From positions 959,001-1,023,000 of the forward strand of contig NC_013854.1 in the NCBI RefSeq assembly GCF_000010725.1: a stretch of 64,000 nucleotides of DNA. The letters run 5' to 3'. Origin of the DNA: Azospirillum sp. B510. GTDB taxonomy: Bacteria > Pseudomonadota > Alphaproteobacteria > Azospirillales > Azospirillaceae. Below the pieces are notes generated by a model. The model was given only the letters and a program-made list of their open reading frames with translations, ran no database searches and had not been told where the DNA came from. Position 1 is the first letter of the stretch. Every line of letters starts with the position of its first letter. Below, piece after piece: positions 40,158 to 50,317 of the stretch. A program made the translations under genes and the position numbers.

Positions 40158-41366
40158 TCAGTCGGCGCTCAACCCCATCAGCGACTTGGCGAAGGCGTCG
40201 GCGTCGAAGGGCCGCAGGTCGTAGACGCCCTCGCCGACCCCGATGGCGTGGACCGGGATCCTGAACTTCTCGGCCAGCGAGACCAGCACGCCGCCACGGG
40301 CGGAGCCGTCCAGCTTGGTCAGGATCAGCCCGTTGACGTTGACCATGTCGCGGAAGATCTCGACCTGGCTGTGCGCGTTCTGGCCGGTGGTGGCGTCGAG
40401 CGTCAGAAGCGTGGTGTGCGGCGCCGTCTCGTCCAGCTTCTTGATGACGCGGACGATCTTGCGCAACTCCTCCATCAGGCCGGTCTTGTTCTGCAAGCGG
40501 CCGGCGGTGTCGATCAGCAGCACGTCGACCCCCTCGGCGCGTGCGCGTTCCAGCGCGTCATAGGCCAGCCCGGCGGCGTCGGCCCCGGTGTCGCGGGCGA
40601 CGACCGGGCAGCCGGTGCGCTCGCCCCAGATCTTCAGCTGGCTGACCGCGGCGGCGCGGAAGGTGTCGCCGGCGGCCAGCATCACGCTCCGGCCCTCCGC
40701 CTTGAACTGGCGGGCCAGCTTGCCGATGGTGGTGGTCTTGCCGGTGCCGTTGACGCCGACGACCAGGACGACATGCGGCTTCAGCGCCGGGTCGAGCACC
40801 AGCGGCCTGGCGACGGGACTGACGATCTTCGACACCTCGGCGGCCAGCGTCGCCTTGACCTCGTCGGGCGAGACCTCCTTGCCGAAGCGGGTGCGCGCCA
40901 GCTCCGCCGTCACCTTCGCGGCGGTGGCCGGGCCGAGGTCGGCGGTGATCAGCAGCTCCTCCAGCTCCTCCAGCGCGTCGTCGTCCAGCTTGCGCTTGGT
41001 GAAGATGCTGGTGATGCCGTCGGTCAGCTTCGAGGAGGATTTGGACAATCCCTCCTTCAGCTTGGCGAACCAGCCCTTCTTGGTCGGCGGCGCCTCCTCG
41101 ACACTGGCTGGCGCCGGGGCGGCCGGAGCCGGGGCGGCGGCGATGACCGGAGCCGGCTCCGGTTCGGGAACAGTCTCGGGTTCGGGCGTCGGGGCGGGCG
41201 GTGTGGGAGCGGTCGGCGCGGCCGGCGGTTCCGGGGCCTTCTCCGGTTCAGGCGCGGATTCCGGTGCGGGGGCGGTGGACTCCAGATTGACCGATTCGTC
41301 CTTCGCCGCCTCGCTGCCGGGCGTCGTCTCTTCGGGCTTCTTGCGGCCGAACCAGCGGAAAATCAT
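40158..41366 (-). CDS. ftsY: Signal recognition particle receptor FtsY
   Basis: A 402-residue protein. An acidic, Pro/Ala-rich N-terminal region (about 15-95) is followed by the N domain and the GTPase G domain: G1 GVNGTGKTT (204-212), DTAGRLQNK and [10 protein letters not shown]. It targets ribosomes with nascent inner-membrane proteins to SecYEG. It lies 12 bp after the insertion sequence and 22 bp downstream of mtaB in the same direction. Confidence 0.95.
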   Translation of the reverse strand: MIFRWFGRKKPEETTPGSEAAKDESVNLESTAPAPESAPEPEKAPEPPAAPTAPTPPAPTPEPETVPEPEPAPVIAAAPAPAAPAPASVEEAPPTKKGWFAKLKEGLSKSSSKLTDGITSIFTKRKLDDDALEELEELLITADLGPATAAKVTAELARTRFGKEVSPDEVKATLAAEVSKIVSPVARPLVLDPALKPHVVLVVGVNGTGKTTTIGKLARQFKAEGRSVMLAAGDTFRAAAVSQLKIWGERTGCPVVARDTGADAAGLAYDALERARAEGVDVLLIDTAGRLQNKTGLMEELRKIVRVIKKLDETAPHTTLLTLDATTGQNAHSQVEIFRDMVNVNGLILTKLDGSARGGVLVSLAEKFRIPVHAIGVGEGVYDLRPFDADAFAKSLMGLSAD

Positions 41367-41388
41367 GGAATATCCACTATGAAAGGGG

Positions 41389-42660
41389 TCAGAGCGGCGT
41401 GCCGGTCAGCACGCCGTCCTTGATGCCGGTGATGGCGGCGGGCACCAGCGCGCCGGGCGGGAAGGGCCGGCCCAGGCGGATCGCGGCGAAATGCTCGGTG
41501 CGGCCCAGATCCTCCTTCTCGACCAGCACCGTCGCGGTGCGGCCGACCAGGCTGGCCAGGGCGCGGGCCTCGGCCACCTCGCCGACGGCGCGCAGACGGG
41601 CGGCGCGCTCCTTGCGCACGGCGCCATCCACCTGCGGCATGCGCGCGGCCGGGGTGCCGGGGCGCGGGCTGTAGGGGAAGACATGCAGCCAGGTCAGGCC
41701 GCATTCCTCCACCAGCCGCAGGGTGTTCTGGAACATCTCCTCGGTCTCGGTCGGGAAACCGGCGATGAAGTCGGCGCCGAACACCACATCCGGGCGGACG
41801 GAGCGCACCCGCTGGCAGAAGGCGATGGAATCGGCGCGGCCATGGCGGCGCTTCATCCGCTTCAGCACCATGTCATCCCCGGCCTGGAGCGACAGGTGCA
41901 GGTGCGGCATCAGCCGCGGCTCGTTCCCGATCAGGCGCCAGAGATCATCGTCCATCTCGATGCAGTCGATGGAGGACAGGCGCAGCCGCGGCAACTCCGG
42001 CACCAGCGCCAGCAGCCGGCGCACCATCTGCCCCAGCGAGGGCGAGCCGGGCAGGTCGGGGCCGTAGCTGGTGATGTCGACGCCCGACAGCACCACCTCG
42101 TTGTAGCCGGCCTTCACCAGCGCCTGGACCTGCTCGACGATGCCGCCGATCGGGACGGAGCGCGAGGGGCCGCGGCCATAGGGGATGATGCAGAAGGTGC
42201 AGCGGTGGTCGCAGCCCTGCTGGACCTGGACGAAGGCGCGGGCGCGGTCCTCGAATCCGCCGATCAGATGGCCGGCGGTCTCCTTCACCGACATGATGTC
42301 GTTGACGAGCACCTTCTCGGCCGGCGGCAGGCCCCAGCTTTCCGGCTGGAGCTTCTCCTGGTTGCCCAGCACCTGATCGACCTCCGGCATCGCGGCGAAG
42401 CGCTGCGGGTCGATCTGGGCGGCACAGCCGGTGACGACGATGCGGGCGTCCGGCCGTTCGCGGCGCAGCTTGCGGATGGTCTGCCGCGCCTGCCGTTCGG
42501 CTTCCGAGGTGACGGCGCAGGTGTTCACGATCACCACGTCGTCCAGCCCGGCGCTGCGCGCATGGTTGCGCATCACCTCGGACTCGTAGCTGTTCAGCCG
42601 GCACCCGAAGGTGACGATCTCCGGCCCGTCCCGCGTCGTGCTGTCGGCCGTGTCGCTCAT
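41389..42660 (-). CDS. mtaB: tRNA threonylcarbamoyladenosine methylthiotransferase MtaB
   Basis: A 423-residue methylthiotransferase. The UPF0004 domain has Cys20, Cys48 and Cys79 (FGCRLN, NTCAV, TGCAA). The radical SAM cluster is C150-x3-C154-x2-C157 (QQGCDHRCTFCIIPYGRGPS) and a TRAM-like C-terminus follows. It converts t6A37 to ms2t6A37 in tRNA. Its ATG overlaps the dapF stop (ATGA). Confidence 0.93.
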   Translation of the reverse strand: MSDTADSTTRDGPEIVTFGCRLNSYESEVMRNHARSAGLDDVVIVNTCAVTSEAERQARQTIRKLRRERPDARIVVTGCAAQIDPQRFAAMPEVDQVLGNQEKLQPESWGLPPAEKVLVNDIMSVKETAGHLIGGFEDRARAFVQVQQGCDHRCTFCIIPYGRGPSRSVPIGGIVEQVQALVKAGYNEVVLSGVDITSYGPDLPGSPSLGQMVRRLLALVPELPRLRLSSIDCIEMDDDLWRLIGNEPRLMPHLHLSLQAGDDMVLKRMKRRHGRADSIAFCQRVRSVRPDVVFGADFIAGFPTETEEMFQNTLRLVEECGLTWLHVFPYSPRPGTPAARMPQVDGAVRKERAARLRAVGEVAEARALASLVGRTATVLVEKEDLGRTEHFAAIRLGRPFPPGALVPAAITGIKDGVLTGTPL

Positions 42661-43508
42661 CGTGAAACCAGTTCGCCCGAAACCAGCTCCGCCGACAGCC
42701 GGCCGCTGAAGGCGAGCGCCACCGGGCCGGTCATCAGGACGCGGTCTTCCTCGGTCCACTCTATGGTCAGCGTGCCGCCGTCCAGGATGATGTCGGCCTT
42801 GCGGTCGGTCAGGCCGCGGCGCACCGCCGCGACCAGCGTGGCGCAGGACCCCGACCCGCAAGCCTGGGTGATGCCGGCGCCGCGCTCCCACACCCGCATG
42901 CGGATGGCGGTGGGCGACAGCACCTGGGCGAATTCGATGTTGGCGCGCTCGGGGAAGGCCGGATGGTTTTCGAACACCGGGCCGACCTCGTCCAGCGGCA
43001 CCGCCTCGGCATCGTCGACGAAGAAGACGGCATGCGGGTTGCCCATGTTCACCGCGACCGGGGCGGCGAAACCGCCATGGGCGACCGTCTCGACCCGCAG
43101 CGTGTCGGCGGGCGCCGCCAGCGGAATCGCCGCCCAATCCAGGCGGGGCGGGCCCATGTCGACGGTGATCCGGCCATTGTCGGCGCGGCTGGCGTGCAGC
43201 AGACCCGCGGCGGTCTGGAAGCTGGCGCGGTCGCGCCCGCTCTCCTCCATCAGCAGCCAGCCGACGCAGCGCGAGGCGTTGCCGCAGGCGGCGGCCTCGC
43301 CGCCGTCGGCGTTGCGGATGCGCATGAAGGCGTCGGCGCCCGGCGCGTCGGTCCGCTCCAGCACGATGAACTGGTCGCACCCGACGCCGATCCGGCGGTC
43401 GGCGATGGCGCGCACCTCCGCCGCCGAGGGACGGTAGGGTTCGGAACGGGCGTCGATCACGACGAAGTCGTTGCCGAGGCCGTGCATCTTCAGGAATTCG
43501 CGGGTCAT
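42657..43508 (-). CDS. dapF: Diaminopimelate epimerase
   Basis: A 283-residue protein. Two catalytic Cys lie in AACGNASRC (Cys75) and ACGSGSCATL near residue 225; KMHGLGNDFVVIDAR is the family opening. It converts LL- to meso-diaminopimelate for lysine and peptidoglycan. The ATG at 43,508 gives the conserved start. Coupled to mtaB. Confidence 0.95.
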   Translation of the reverse strand: MTREFLKMHGLGNDFVVIDARSEPYRPSAAEVRAIADRRIGVGCDQFIVLERTDAPGADAFMRIRNADGGEAAACGNASRCVGWLLMEESGRDRASFQTAAGLLHASRADNGRITVDMGPPRLDWAAIPLAAPADTLRVETVAHGGFAAPVAVNMGNPHAVFFVDDAEAVPLDEVGPVFENHPAFPERANIEFAQVLSPTAIRMRVWERGAGITQACGSGSCATLVAAVRRGLTDRKADIILDGGTLTIEWTEEDRVLMTGPVALAFSGRLSAELVSGELVSR

Positions 43509-43597
43509 GACCGCCGTTATATGGCGAGCGGCGGGGATAAGTCCATAAGGCGCCGCGCAAGGCAGAATCGCGGGCGCTCCCCCGATCGGGTGCCCGG

Positions 43598-44020
43598 TCA
43601 GGCGCCCTTGAAGACCAGATGCTTCGACGCCGCGAAGTTGAAGAACATGCCGGCGATGGAACCGGCGGCCACCGCCAGGAAGGGATGGTCGGCGACCAGC
43701 CGCACGCCCGATTCCAACCCGACCGAGACGCCGTAATTCACCACGCCGCCGATGGCGTTGGCGGCGATGAACTTGGCCCATTGGCGATGCAGCGGCTCGC
43801 TCGTGGCGCCACGGAAGGTGAAGGCGCGGTTCAGGGCCCAGGTCGCCGTCGCCGCCGCGAGGAAGGACGGCACGCGGGCGGCGAAGAACTCCAACCCCAG
43901 CGCCAGCCCGCCATAGAGCACGGCGGTGTCAACCAGCAGCCCGATGATGCCGACCGCGCCGAACTTGGCGAACTGCACCCCCAACTGGCCGAGCCGGCTG
44001 TCCAGCAAAGTCGTGACCAT
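43598..44020 (-). CDS. GtrA-like membrane protein
   Basis: A 140-residue protein with four TM segments (VGIIGLLVDTAVLYGGLALG; FLAAATATWALNRAFTF; ANAIGGVVNYGVSVGLES; IAGMFFNFAASKHLVF). It is the GtrA/PF04138 family that works with polyprenyl-phosphate glycosyltransferases. It is 5 bases downstream of the GT2 gene, consistent with a lipid-sugar flippase role. Confidence 0.88.
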   Translation of the reverse strand: MVTTLLDSRLGQLGVQFAKFGAVGIIGLLVDTAVLYGGLALGLEFFAARVPSFLAAATATWALNRAFTFRGATSEPLHRQWAKFIAANAIGGVVNYGVSVGLESGVRLVADHPFLAVAAGSIAGMFFNFAASKHLVFKGA

Positions 44021-44025
44021 TCCCG

Positions 44026-45072
44026 TCACCGCCGCTCGTCCTTGTGCGCGCCGGCCAGCGGCGGATGGGTGCCCGGCGCGCGCAGCGACAGGTAATGCAT
44101 GCGCTTGGTCTCGCGCCGGCCATGGGTGACGGTGTCGAGGATCAGGCCGCAGGTCAGGCTGAGGAAGCCCAGCAGCATCAGCCCGGTGGCGAGCAGGGCG
44201 GTGGGGAAGCGCGGAACCAGCCCGGTCTGGAAATAGGTGGCGATCACCGGCAGGCCGAGGATCACCGACAACAACGCCAGCAGCGCGAAGGCGGCGGAGA
44301 AGAAGGGCAGCGGCCGCTCCTCCTTCACCAGGATGATGATGGTGCGCAGGATGCGGATGCCGTCGCGGATGGTGTTCAGCTTGCTGTGCGATCCGGGCGG
44401 CCGGTCCTTGTAGGGGGTCTTCACCTCGGCGATCGGCATGCGCAGTTCCAGCGCGTGGACCGTCAGTTCCGTTTCGGTCTCGAAACCGCTGGCCAGCGCC
44501 GGGAAGGACTTGACGAAGCGGCGGGAGAACACCCGGTAGCCCGACAGCATGTCGCCGATCCGGCTGCCGAAGATCTTGGCGACCATCCCGGTCAGCACGA
44601 GGTTGCCGAAGCGGTGGCCGGGGCGGTAGGCGGCGACGATCTCCGTCACCCGCGCGCCGTTGACCATGTCCAGCCGCTCGTCCCACAGTCGCCCGACCAG
44701 CTCCGGGGCGCTGGCGGCGTGATAGGTGTCGTCGCCGTCGACCAGCACATAGACGTCGGCCTCGATGTCGGCGAACATGCGGCGCATGACGTTGCCCTTG
44801 CCCTGCAACGGCTCGCGCCGGACCACGGCGCCGGCCTCCCGCGCGACCTCCACCGTCCGGTCCTTCGAGTTGTTGTCATAGACATAGACGGTGGCGTCGG
44901 GCAGGGCGGCGCGGAAGTCCCGCACAACCTTGCCGATCGCCGCCTCCTCGTTGTAGCAGGGGATCAGCACCGCGACGGTCGGGGCCGGGCCGGCCTCCGC
45001 AGCGGCCGACGGCACGCCGGACGCGTCGGCGGCCGGGGTGGAGGCTGGACGGTCGATGGTCGATACGGTCAT
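44026..45072 (-). CDS. GT2 family glycosyltransferase (DPM/GtrB-like)
   Basis: A 348-residue protein. An N-terminal GT-A domain (VAVLIPCYNEEAAIGKVVRD; VYVYDNNSKDRT; VLVDGDDTY with the DxD-type site) is followed by two C-terminal TM segments (LLALLSVILGLPVIATYF; ALLATGLMLLGFLSLTCGL). It probably transfers a sugar from a nucleotide donor to polyprenyl phosphate. Coupled to the GtrA gene. Confidence 0.9.
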   Translation of the reverse strand: MTVSTIDRPASTPAADASGVPSAAAEAGPAPTVAVLIPCYNEEAAIGKVVRDFRAALPDATVYVYDNNSKDRTVEVAREAGAVVRREPLQGKGNVMRRMFADIEADVYVLVDGDDTYHAASAPELVGRLWDERLDMVNGARVTEIVAAYRPGHRFGNLVLTGMVAKIFGSRIGDMLSGYRVFSRRFVKSFPALASGFETETELTVHALELRMPIAEVKTPYKDRPPGSHSKLNTIRDGIRILRTIIILVKEERPLPFFSAAFALLALLSVILGLPVIATYFQTGLVPRFPTALLATGLMLLGFLSLTCGLILDTVTHGRRETKRMHYLSLRAPGTHPPLAGAHKDERR

Positions 45073-45155
45073 GGCGCGGACTTCTGGCTGGGGACGGGAC
45101 AGGGCGGGCTGTCGGCGGCGATGCTCAGCGGCGATAAACAGCACAGGCGCCGCGA

Positions 45156-46808
45156 TTATTCCACTGTGTCCCTTTTCCCGGCGGCCCGGTCAACGGCGCA
45201 GAGGTTCAGGGTCTCCCCCAGATTGTTGGGGATCGGCCGGCAGCGCCGCGGGTCGAGCCGCAGCCCGAGCAACTCCGCCGCCTTCGCCGCACCCGGCGTA
45301 TCGGGGATGGTGCTGAGCATCAGAAGGGGGCCGCGGTGGGAGGCCACCTTGTCCGTCATGATGGCGAGATAGCCGTTGCCGACCGAATCCGGTTGCAGGA
45401 AGTTGGACTGGATGCGCACGAAGGTCACCCGCTCCGGAAAGGACGGGATGACGTGCGATATCGCCCAATAGCCGGCCATCAGCACCATGGTGTCGTCCGG
45501 ATTTTCGATCGGCGGCACCTCCGCCGTGACCCAGCGGTCCTGCGCTCCGGCCGGCCAGGCGATCCGTCCCCAGTCGGCCGGCTGGACGGACAGTTGCACC
45601 AGCGCCAGCAGCGTCGCCGCCAGCCCGATGCGCAGCCGGCGCGCCAGCGGCAGCAGCCCGACCGCCATCACCAGCCCCAGCGGCGCCAGCATCTCCAGCG
45701 GCACCAGATAGCGGTAGATGCAGAACATCACCACCCACAGCGCATAGGTGACGGTCATCGCCGCCAGCAGGAAGCGCGTCGCCGGACCCTCGGTCAGCCA
45801 GTCGTTCCGCTTCCCCATCGACCGGCCGCCAACCGCGCCGATGACGGCGCAGAGGAAGCCGACCGGCAGCAGAATGAACAGGGCCAGCACCCGCAGGTCG
45901 AAGAACGGCACCTCGCCCACCGTCAGGGGGGAGAATGTGAAGACGACAGGGAAGAACAGCCGCTGCCACGGGCCCGGCGGGAAGAAGCCGACATTGACGT
46001 AGTCGGACATGGCGGCGAAGGGCGATTTGAAGATGTGGTTCATGTGCGGGAAGACCGGATTCCCGTAATCGTGCCACAGATGCGCCATCCACAGGCCGCC
46101 GCCGGCCGCCAGCCCGGTCAGCACGCCGATGCCGAAGAAGAAGGCCAGCCACAATCGCCGCCACGGCCGGGCGGGCAGGGCCAGGAAGCCCAGGCACAGC
46201 CCGACCGCGTAGATCACCGTCGGGTTCTTCAGCCCCATCGCGGCACCGGCCAGCAATCCGGCCGCGGCGACCCGTGCGAAGCTTGGCGGCGCCCGGCCGT
46301 CGAGGATGGCGGGCAGGCCGGCGGCGACCACCGCCGCGGCCCCCAGAACGCCCAGGCTGACCACATTGTCCTGGAAGGTGGTGCCGATCAGCCCCAGCGT
46401 TCCGCCGCCCAGCCCGCCCATCACCGCGAGCGCCATGGCGACCAAGGTTCGTTTCAGAGGCGGAACGTTCCGCAGGCAGGATGATGCCAGCAAATACAGA
46501 AGCGACAGGTTGACGCCCTGTAGCGTTCCCCACAGGAAGCCGGCCACCCGCGCGGGCAGATGGGTCGCCAGCCAATAGAAGGGCGCATCCAGGAAGGGAT
46601 TGTAGAAGGTCGGCATCTGCGCCGCCAGCAGGTCGCGCCCGATGCGTCCGGTCAGCAGCGCATAACCGTTGTACCAATGGTAGTTGCGCAGGTCCCAGTT
46701 GGCATCCATGCCGAAGGCCAGCGTCAGCAGCCCATAGGCCGGCGGGGCCAGCAGCAGGAAGGCGATGCCGATCAGGCGGCTGCGGCGGTGATCGTCTTGG
46801 ATCGGCAT
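45156..46808 (-). CDS. Polytopic membrane protein, likely glycosyltransferase (GT-C-like)
   Basis: A 550-residue protein with about 10-12 TM segments and a C-terminal soluble part. The first TM (IGIAFLLLAPPAYGLLTLAF) and the NWDLRNYHWYNGYALL loop are typical of DUF2029/GT87-like GT-C transferases that use polyprenyl-phosphate sugars. Its place next to GT2 and GtrA supports a surface-glycan pathway. The ATG at 46,808 is chosen for the TM start; the open frame further upstream is not coding. Confidence 0.75.
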   Translation of the reverse strand: MPIQDDHRRSRLIGIAFLLLAPPAYGLLTLAFGMDANWDLRNYHWYNGYALLTGRIGRDLLAAQMPTFYNPFLDAPFYWLATHLPARVAGFLWGTLQGVNLSLLYLLASSCLRNVPPLKRTLVAMALAVMGGLGGGTLGLIGTTFQDNVVSLGVLGAAAVVAAGLPAILDGRAPPSFARVAAAGLLAGAAMGLKNPTVIYAVGLCLGFLALPARPWRRLWLAFFFGIGVLTGLAAGGGLWMAHLWHDYGNPVFPHMNHIFKSPFAAMSDYVNVGFFPPGPWQRLFFPVVFTFSPLTVGEVPFFDLRVLALFILLPVGFLCAVIGAVGGRSMGKRNDWLTEGPATRFLLAAMTVTYALWVVMFCIYRYLVPLEMLAPLGLVMAVGLLPLARRLRIGLAATLLALVQLSVQPADWGRIAWPAGAQDRWVTAEVPPIENPDDTMVLMAGYWAISHVIPSFPERVTFVRIQSNFLQPDSVGNGYLAIMTDKVASHRGPLLMLSTIPDTPGAAKAAELLGLRLDPRRCRPIPNNLGETLNLCAVDRAAGKRDTVE

Positions 46809-47193
46809 CGGATCGGGCGGGCCTTCGTTCGGGGGTGGAGGGGCGGGTGGCGTTCGGCGGGAACCTTGGTATGCGGCCGGGACGCCGCCCGCAAGGGGGG
46901 CCGCGAGGGGAGCAGCGGCAGCGGCTTGAACAGCGCCGCCGCCGGGTCTATTCCCAGTCTTTCCCCGCCGCGGTTCCCCCGCCGTGTTCCGGAGGCCGCA
47001 ACTGGGCCTGACCGGGACGATCGGGCGCCGTTTGCGCAACAATCATGCGCGCCGGCGCATTCGCGCATGCCTGTTCGCTCGTTGCGTGCCGGGAAAAGGG
47101 CAAGCTTCCTCTGGCAATGGCTGGTTCGGTCTGCTATTGACCACGCTCTGCATGCGCACGCTTGCGCCTTCTTGCGCGACAGGATTTCTGGCG
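46809..47193. other. Divergent intergenic region before leuD
   Basis: A 385-bp region. It holds a palindrome GCGCCGGCGC near 47,050 and a TTGACC at 47,137-47,142 without a clear -10. No gene is recognised and no leucine-rich leader peptide was found, so leu attenuation is not supported. Confidence 0.4.
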
Positions 47194-47805
47194 ATGGAAA
47201 AGTTCACGGTTCTCACTGGCGTCGCGGCGCCGCTGCCGATGATCAACGTCGACACCGACATGATCATCCCGAAGCAGTTCCTGAAGACGATCAAGCGGAC
47301 GGGGCTGGGCAAGCACCTGTTCGACGAGATGCGTTACACCCCCGACGGGCAGGAGATCCCGGACTTCGTCCTGAACCGGCAGGCCTACCGCAAGGCCAGC
47401 ATCCTGGTGGCGGGCGACAATTTCGGCTGCGGCTCCTCGCGTGAGCATGCGCCGTGGGCGCTGGCCGATTTCGGCATCCGCTGCATCATCGCCCCGAGCT
47501 TCGCCGACATTTTCTACAACAACTGTTTCAAGAACGGCATCCTGCCGATCAAGTTGCCGAAGGAACAGGTCGACCTGTTGCTCGACGACGCGTCGCGCGG
47601 GTCGAACGCCGTCGTCACGGTCGACCTTGAGAAGCAGACCATCACCGGCCCGGACGGCGGCACCCTTTCCTTCGAGCTGGACCCCTTCCGCAAGCATTGC
47701 CTGCTGAACGGCCTGGACGACATCGGCCTGACCTTGCAACAGTCGGCCCATATCGACGGGTATGAGGGCAAGCAGCGCGCCGGCCAGCCGTGGATGTGGG
47801 GCTGA
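47194..47805 (+). CDS. leuD: 3-isopropylmalate dehydratase small subunit
   Basis: A 203-residue swivel-domain subunit: [60 protein letters not shown] and [18 protein letters not shown]. With LeuC (not in the window) it isomerises 2- to 3-isopropylmalate in leucine synthesis. It is 72 bp before leuB. Confidence 0.95.
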   Translation: MEKFTVLTGVAAPLPMINVDTDMIIPKQFLKTIKRTGLGKHLFDEMRYTPDGQEIPDFVLNRQAYRKASILVAGDNFGCGSSREHAPWALADFGIRCIIAPSFADIFYNNCFKNGILPIKLPKEQVDLLLDDASRGSNAVVTVDLEKQTITGPDGGTLSFELDPFRKHCLLNGLDDIGLTLQQSAHIDGYEGKQRAGQPWMWG

Positions 47806-47877
47806 GCGCCCCCGTCCTCCCCCGATCCTCCTCAACTTCTGTCTTCTTGACGTCTGACATTTGGGAGTGCGCCCGCC

Positions 47878-48993
47878 ATGGCCGCCAACAACAAGCTTCT
47901 GTTCCTCCCCGGTGACGGCATCGGCCCGGAGGTGATGCGCCAGGTTCGCCGTGTCATCGACTGGATGGACCGCAAGCGCAAGATCACCTTCGACGTGTCC
48001 GAGGGTCTGGTCGGCGGTGCGGCCATCGACGCCCATGGCGTGCCGCTGTCCGACGCCACCCTGGCCGAGGCGCTGGCGGTGGACGCGGTCATGCTGGGCG
48101 CCGTCGGCGGCCCGAAGTGGGACAACCCCACAGACTACACCAAGCGTCCGGAAGCCGGCCTGCTGGCCCTGCGCAAGGAACTCGGCCTGTTCGCCAACCT
48201 GCGCCCGGCGGTGGTGTTCGACGCGCTGGTCGACGCCTCGACCCTGAAGGCCGACGTCATCCGCGGGCTGGACATCCTGATCGTGCGCGAACTGACCGGC
48301 GGCGTCTATTTCGGTGAGCCGCGCGGCATCACCGACATCGGCAACGGCGAGCGCCGCGGCGTCAACACCCAGGTCTACACCACGTCGGAAATCCGCCGCG
48401 TCGCCCGCGTCGCGTTCGAGCTGGCCCGCAAGCGCGGCAACAAGCTCTGCTCGATGGAAAAGGCCAACGTCATGGAATCCGGCCTGCTGTGGCGCCAGGA
48501 AGTGACCAAGCTGCACCAGGAGGAGTTCCAGGACGTCGAGCTGAGCCACATGTACGCCGACAACGGCGCCATGCAGCTGCTGAAGAACCCCAAGCAGTTC
48601 GACGTCATCGTCACCGACAACCTGTTCGGCGACATCCTGTCGGACGAGGCGGCGATGATGACCGGCTCGCTCGGCATGCTGCCCTCGGCCTCGCTGGGCG
48701 CGCCGGACGCCAACGGCAACCGCAAGGCGCTGTACGAGCCGGTGCATGGCTCGGCCCCGGACATCGCCGGACGCGATCTGGCCAACCCCTGCGCCACGCT
48801 GCTGTCCTTCGCGATGTGCCTGCGCTACTCGTTCAACCTGGACGAGGATGCCAAGCTGATCGAGCGCTCGATCCAGAATGTGCTGGGCGGCGGCATGCGC
48901 ACGTCCGACATCATGGCCCCGGGCATGGCGCGCTGCTCCACCACCGTGATGGGTGACTCGATCCTGCGCGAGCTGGACAAGCTGGCCTCCTGA
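47878..48993 (+). CDS. leuB: 3-isopropylmalate dehydrogenase
   Basis: A 371-residue NAD-dependent enzyme: [37 protein letters not shown]-type site [20 protein letters not shown], and the ending [16 protein letters not shown]. It performs oxidative decarboxylation of 3-isopropylmalate. Followed by a strong terminator. Confidence 0.96.
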   Translation: MAANNKLLFLPGDGIGPEVMRQVRRVIDWMDRKRKITFDVSEGLVGGAAIDAHGVPLSDATLAEALAVDAVMLGAVGGPKWDNPTDYTKRPEAGLLALRKELGLFANLRPAVVFDALVDASTLKADVIRGLDILIVRELTGGVYFGEPRGITDIGNGERRGVNTQVYTTSEIRRVARVAFELARKRGNKLCSMEKANVMESGLLWRQEVTKLHQEEFQDVELSHMYADNGAMQLLKNPKQFDVIVTDNLFGDILSDEAAMMTGSLGMLPSASLGAPDANGNRKALYEPVHGSAPDIAGRDLANPCATLLSFAMCLRYSFNLDEDAKLIERSIQNVLGGGMRTSDIMAPGMARCSTTVMGDSILRELDKLAS

Positions 48994-49011
48994 TCCGCGT
49001 TCCCAAGAAGA

Positions 49012-49042
49012 AGCCCCCGTCCGCGAGGACGGGGGCTTTTTC
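49012..49042 (+). terminator. leuB terminator
   Basis: A perfect 11-bp stem (AGCCCCCGTCC / GGACGGGGGCT) with a 4-base loop and a T-run, 18 bp after the leuB stop. Confidence 0.9.
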
Positions 49043-49075
49043 ATGCGCGGATCGCGACGCTTCACCCGTTTGCTT

Positions 49076-49366
49076 TCAATCGTCGCCGGTCGGACGCTCG
49101 GCGGACCGGCCGCCATGGCTCGCCTGTCCGCCCTTGCGGCCGGCTTCCGCCGCCAGGGACGGATTCTTGGAGAAGCTGCGCGAGGAGGCGGGCACGCTGC
49201 GCCCACCCTTCCGGCCGGCTTCCGCGGCGAGTTCCGGGTTCTTTGAGAAGCTGCGCTTGTCGGCCGGCACGCTTTCGCCGCCCTTGCTGGCGATCTGGCG
49301 TTGCCGGTCGGGGTCCATCGATGCGAAGCCGCGCCCCGATGTCCGAGTGCTTTCTTTCGAGGCCAT
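49076..49366 (-). CDS. KGG-repeat stress protein
   Basis: A 96-residue protein with three KGG motifs (IASKGGESVP, AGRKGGRSVP, AGRKGGQASH) and repeated SFSKNPELAAEAGRKGG units. This is the general stress protein family of YciG/GsiB type, hydrophilic and probably disordered. GGAGG lies before the ATG. A candidate EcfG promoter lies 34 bp upstream. Confidence 0.88.
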   Translation of the reverse strand: MASKESTRTSGRGFASMDPDRQRQIASKGGESVPADKRSFSKNPELAAEAGRKGGRSVPASSRSFSKNPSLAAEAGRKGGQASHGGRSAERPTGDD

Positions 49367-49399
49367 AACCAACCTCCGACTGTGCCTTGCTGAAACGAC

Positions 49400-49424
49400 A
49401 ACCAATCGGTGGCGGTCTGGTTCC
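49400..49424 (-). promoter_or_regulatory. Candidate EcfG (general stress sigma) promoter
   Basis: On the minus strand GGAAC-N17-GTT is present, close to the GGAAC-N16/17-CGTT consensus of alphaproteobacterial EcfG. It fits the KGG stress gene. The base before GTT is G, not the preferred C. Confidence 0.55.
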
Positions 49425-49894
49425 CGGCTCATCGCATTAAAATTGCCGGCCCCCGCGGGAGGGGAGGGGAGGCGCACCATCGGTTGCTAAACCAATTTTA
49501 GGATGGTTGTGTGATTCGACAAATGGCGCGTCTTTCCGATAGGAAGTGCGAATTTCTAGCGATATCCGGCGGGGCGCGGCAAAATGATGCAGGCATAACC
49601 CGCGCGGATGGCAAGGTTTGTTCCTGAAAAATTTCTTGGCTGGCTTCAGGAAGATAACTGCATAACTTAAGAGTATCACAGAAAATACCCGTCGATATTT
49701 CCGGGGTTGGCGCATATGTTTCCAAGGGAGTTCCAATATTTTTGAAAGTTAATACTTTGAGTTTATCGGAAATTTAAATGATTTCTCTGGATTTTTCGAG
49801 GATATCTTTAAGAGATTGGCAAGGCATTCCGGAGTTTGATTGTGAAGATGGCGGATCCGATGCCGGGCCGGGTCCCTTGGGGCAAGGGGGTGCG
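49425..49894. other. AT-richer intergenic region
   Basis: This stretch separates the leftward KGG gene from the response regulator. It is notably lower in GC than its neighbours (for example 49,660-49,790). Short open frames on the minus strand lack coding character. I see no clear gene; it may hold promoters for both sides. Confidence 0.4.
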
Positions 49895-50293
49895 ATGCCG
49901 ACCGTGCTTGTGGTTGATGATGATCCCATGCTTCGTCTGACGCTGCGCCATCTTCTCGAAAGCGCGGGAGTTGAGGTGGTCGAGGCGGAGGATGGCGACG
50001 AGGCCATGCGGCTGTTCCGGGCGGGCCGGCCGGATCTGGTGATCTGCGATCTGGTGATGCCGTTCGCCGATGGCCTCCAGACGATCATGCGGATGCGGCG
50101 CCTTGCTCCTGCGGCCAAGATCATCGCCATCTCCGGCGGCGGCCGCAGCAAGGCGATGGATCTGCTGGCGGTCGCGCGGCAGATGGGGGCCGATCATGCG
50201 CTCGCCAAACCGATCGAACGCAGCCAGATCGCCCTCATCGTCGATTTCTGCGGCCGCGATGGCGGCGGCCCGCCGTTGCCGCGCGGCCTCTGA
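49895..50293 (+). CDS. Single-domain response regulator
   Basis: A 132-residue CheY-like receiver: VLVVDDDPMLRLTLRHLLES with acidic residues 8-10, phosphoacceptor Asp52 in LVICDLVMPFADG, Thr/Ser switch in AISGG and Lys in HALAKPIE. No output domain. The ATG at 49,895 starts the domain. It precedes a GGDEF/EAL-like gene by 24 bp. Confidence 0.88.
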   Translation: MPTVLVVDDDPMLRLTLRHLLESAGVEVVEAEDGDEAMRLFRAGRPDLVICDLVMPFADGLQTIMRMRRLAPAAKIIAISGGGRSKAMDLLAVARQMGADHALAKPIERSQIALIVDFCGRDGGGPPLPRGL

Positions 50294-50317
50294 GACGGCG
50301 GGAGTGGCGGTGTCGTG

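Noticed and set aside
46809-47193. Leucine attenuator before leuD
   Set aside because: No short leader frame with consecutive Leu codons and no T-tailed terminator were found.
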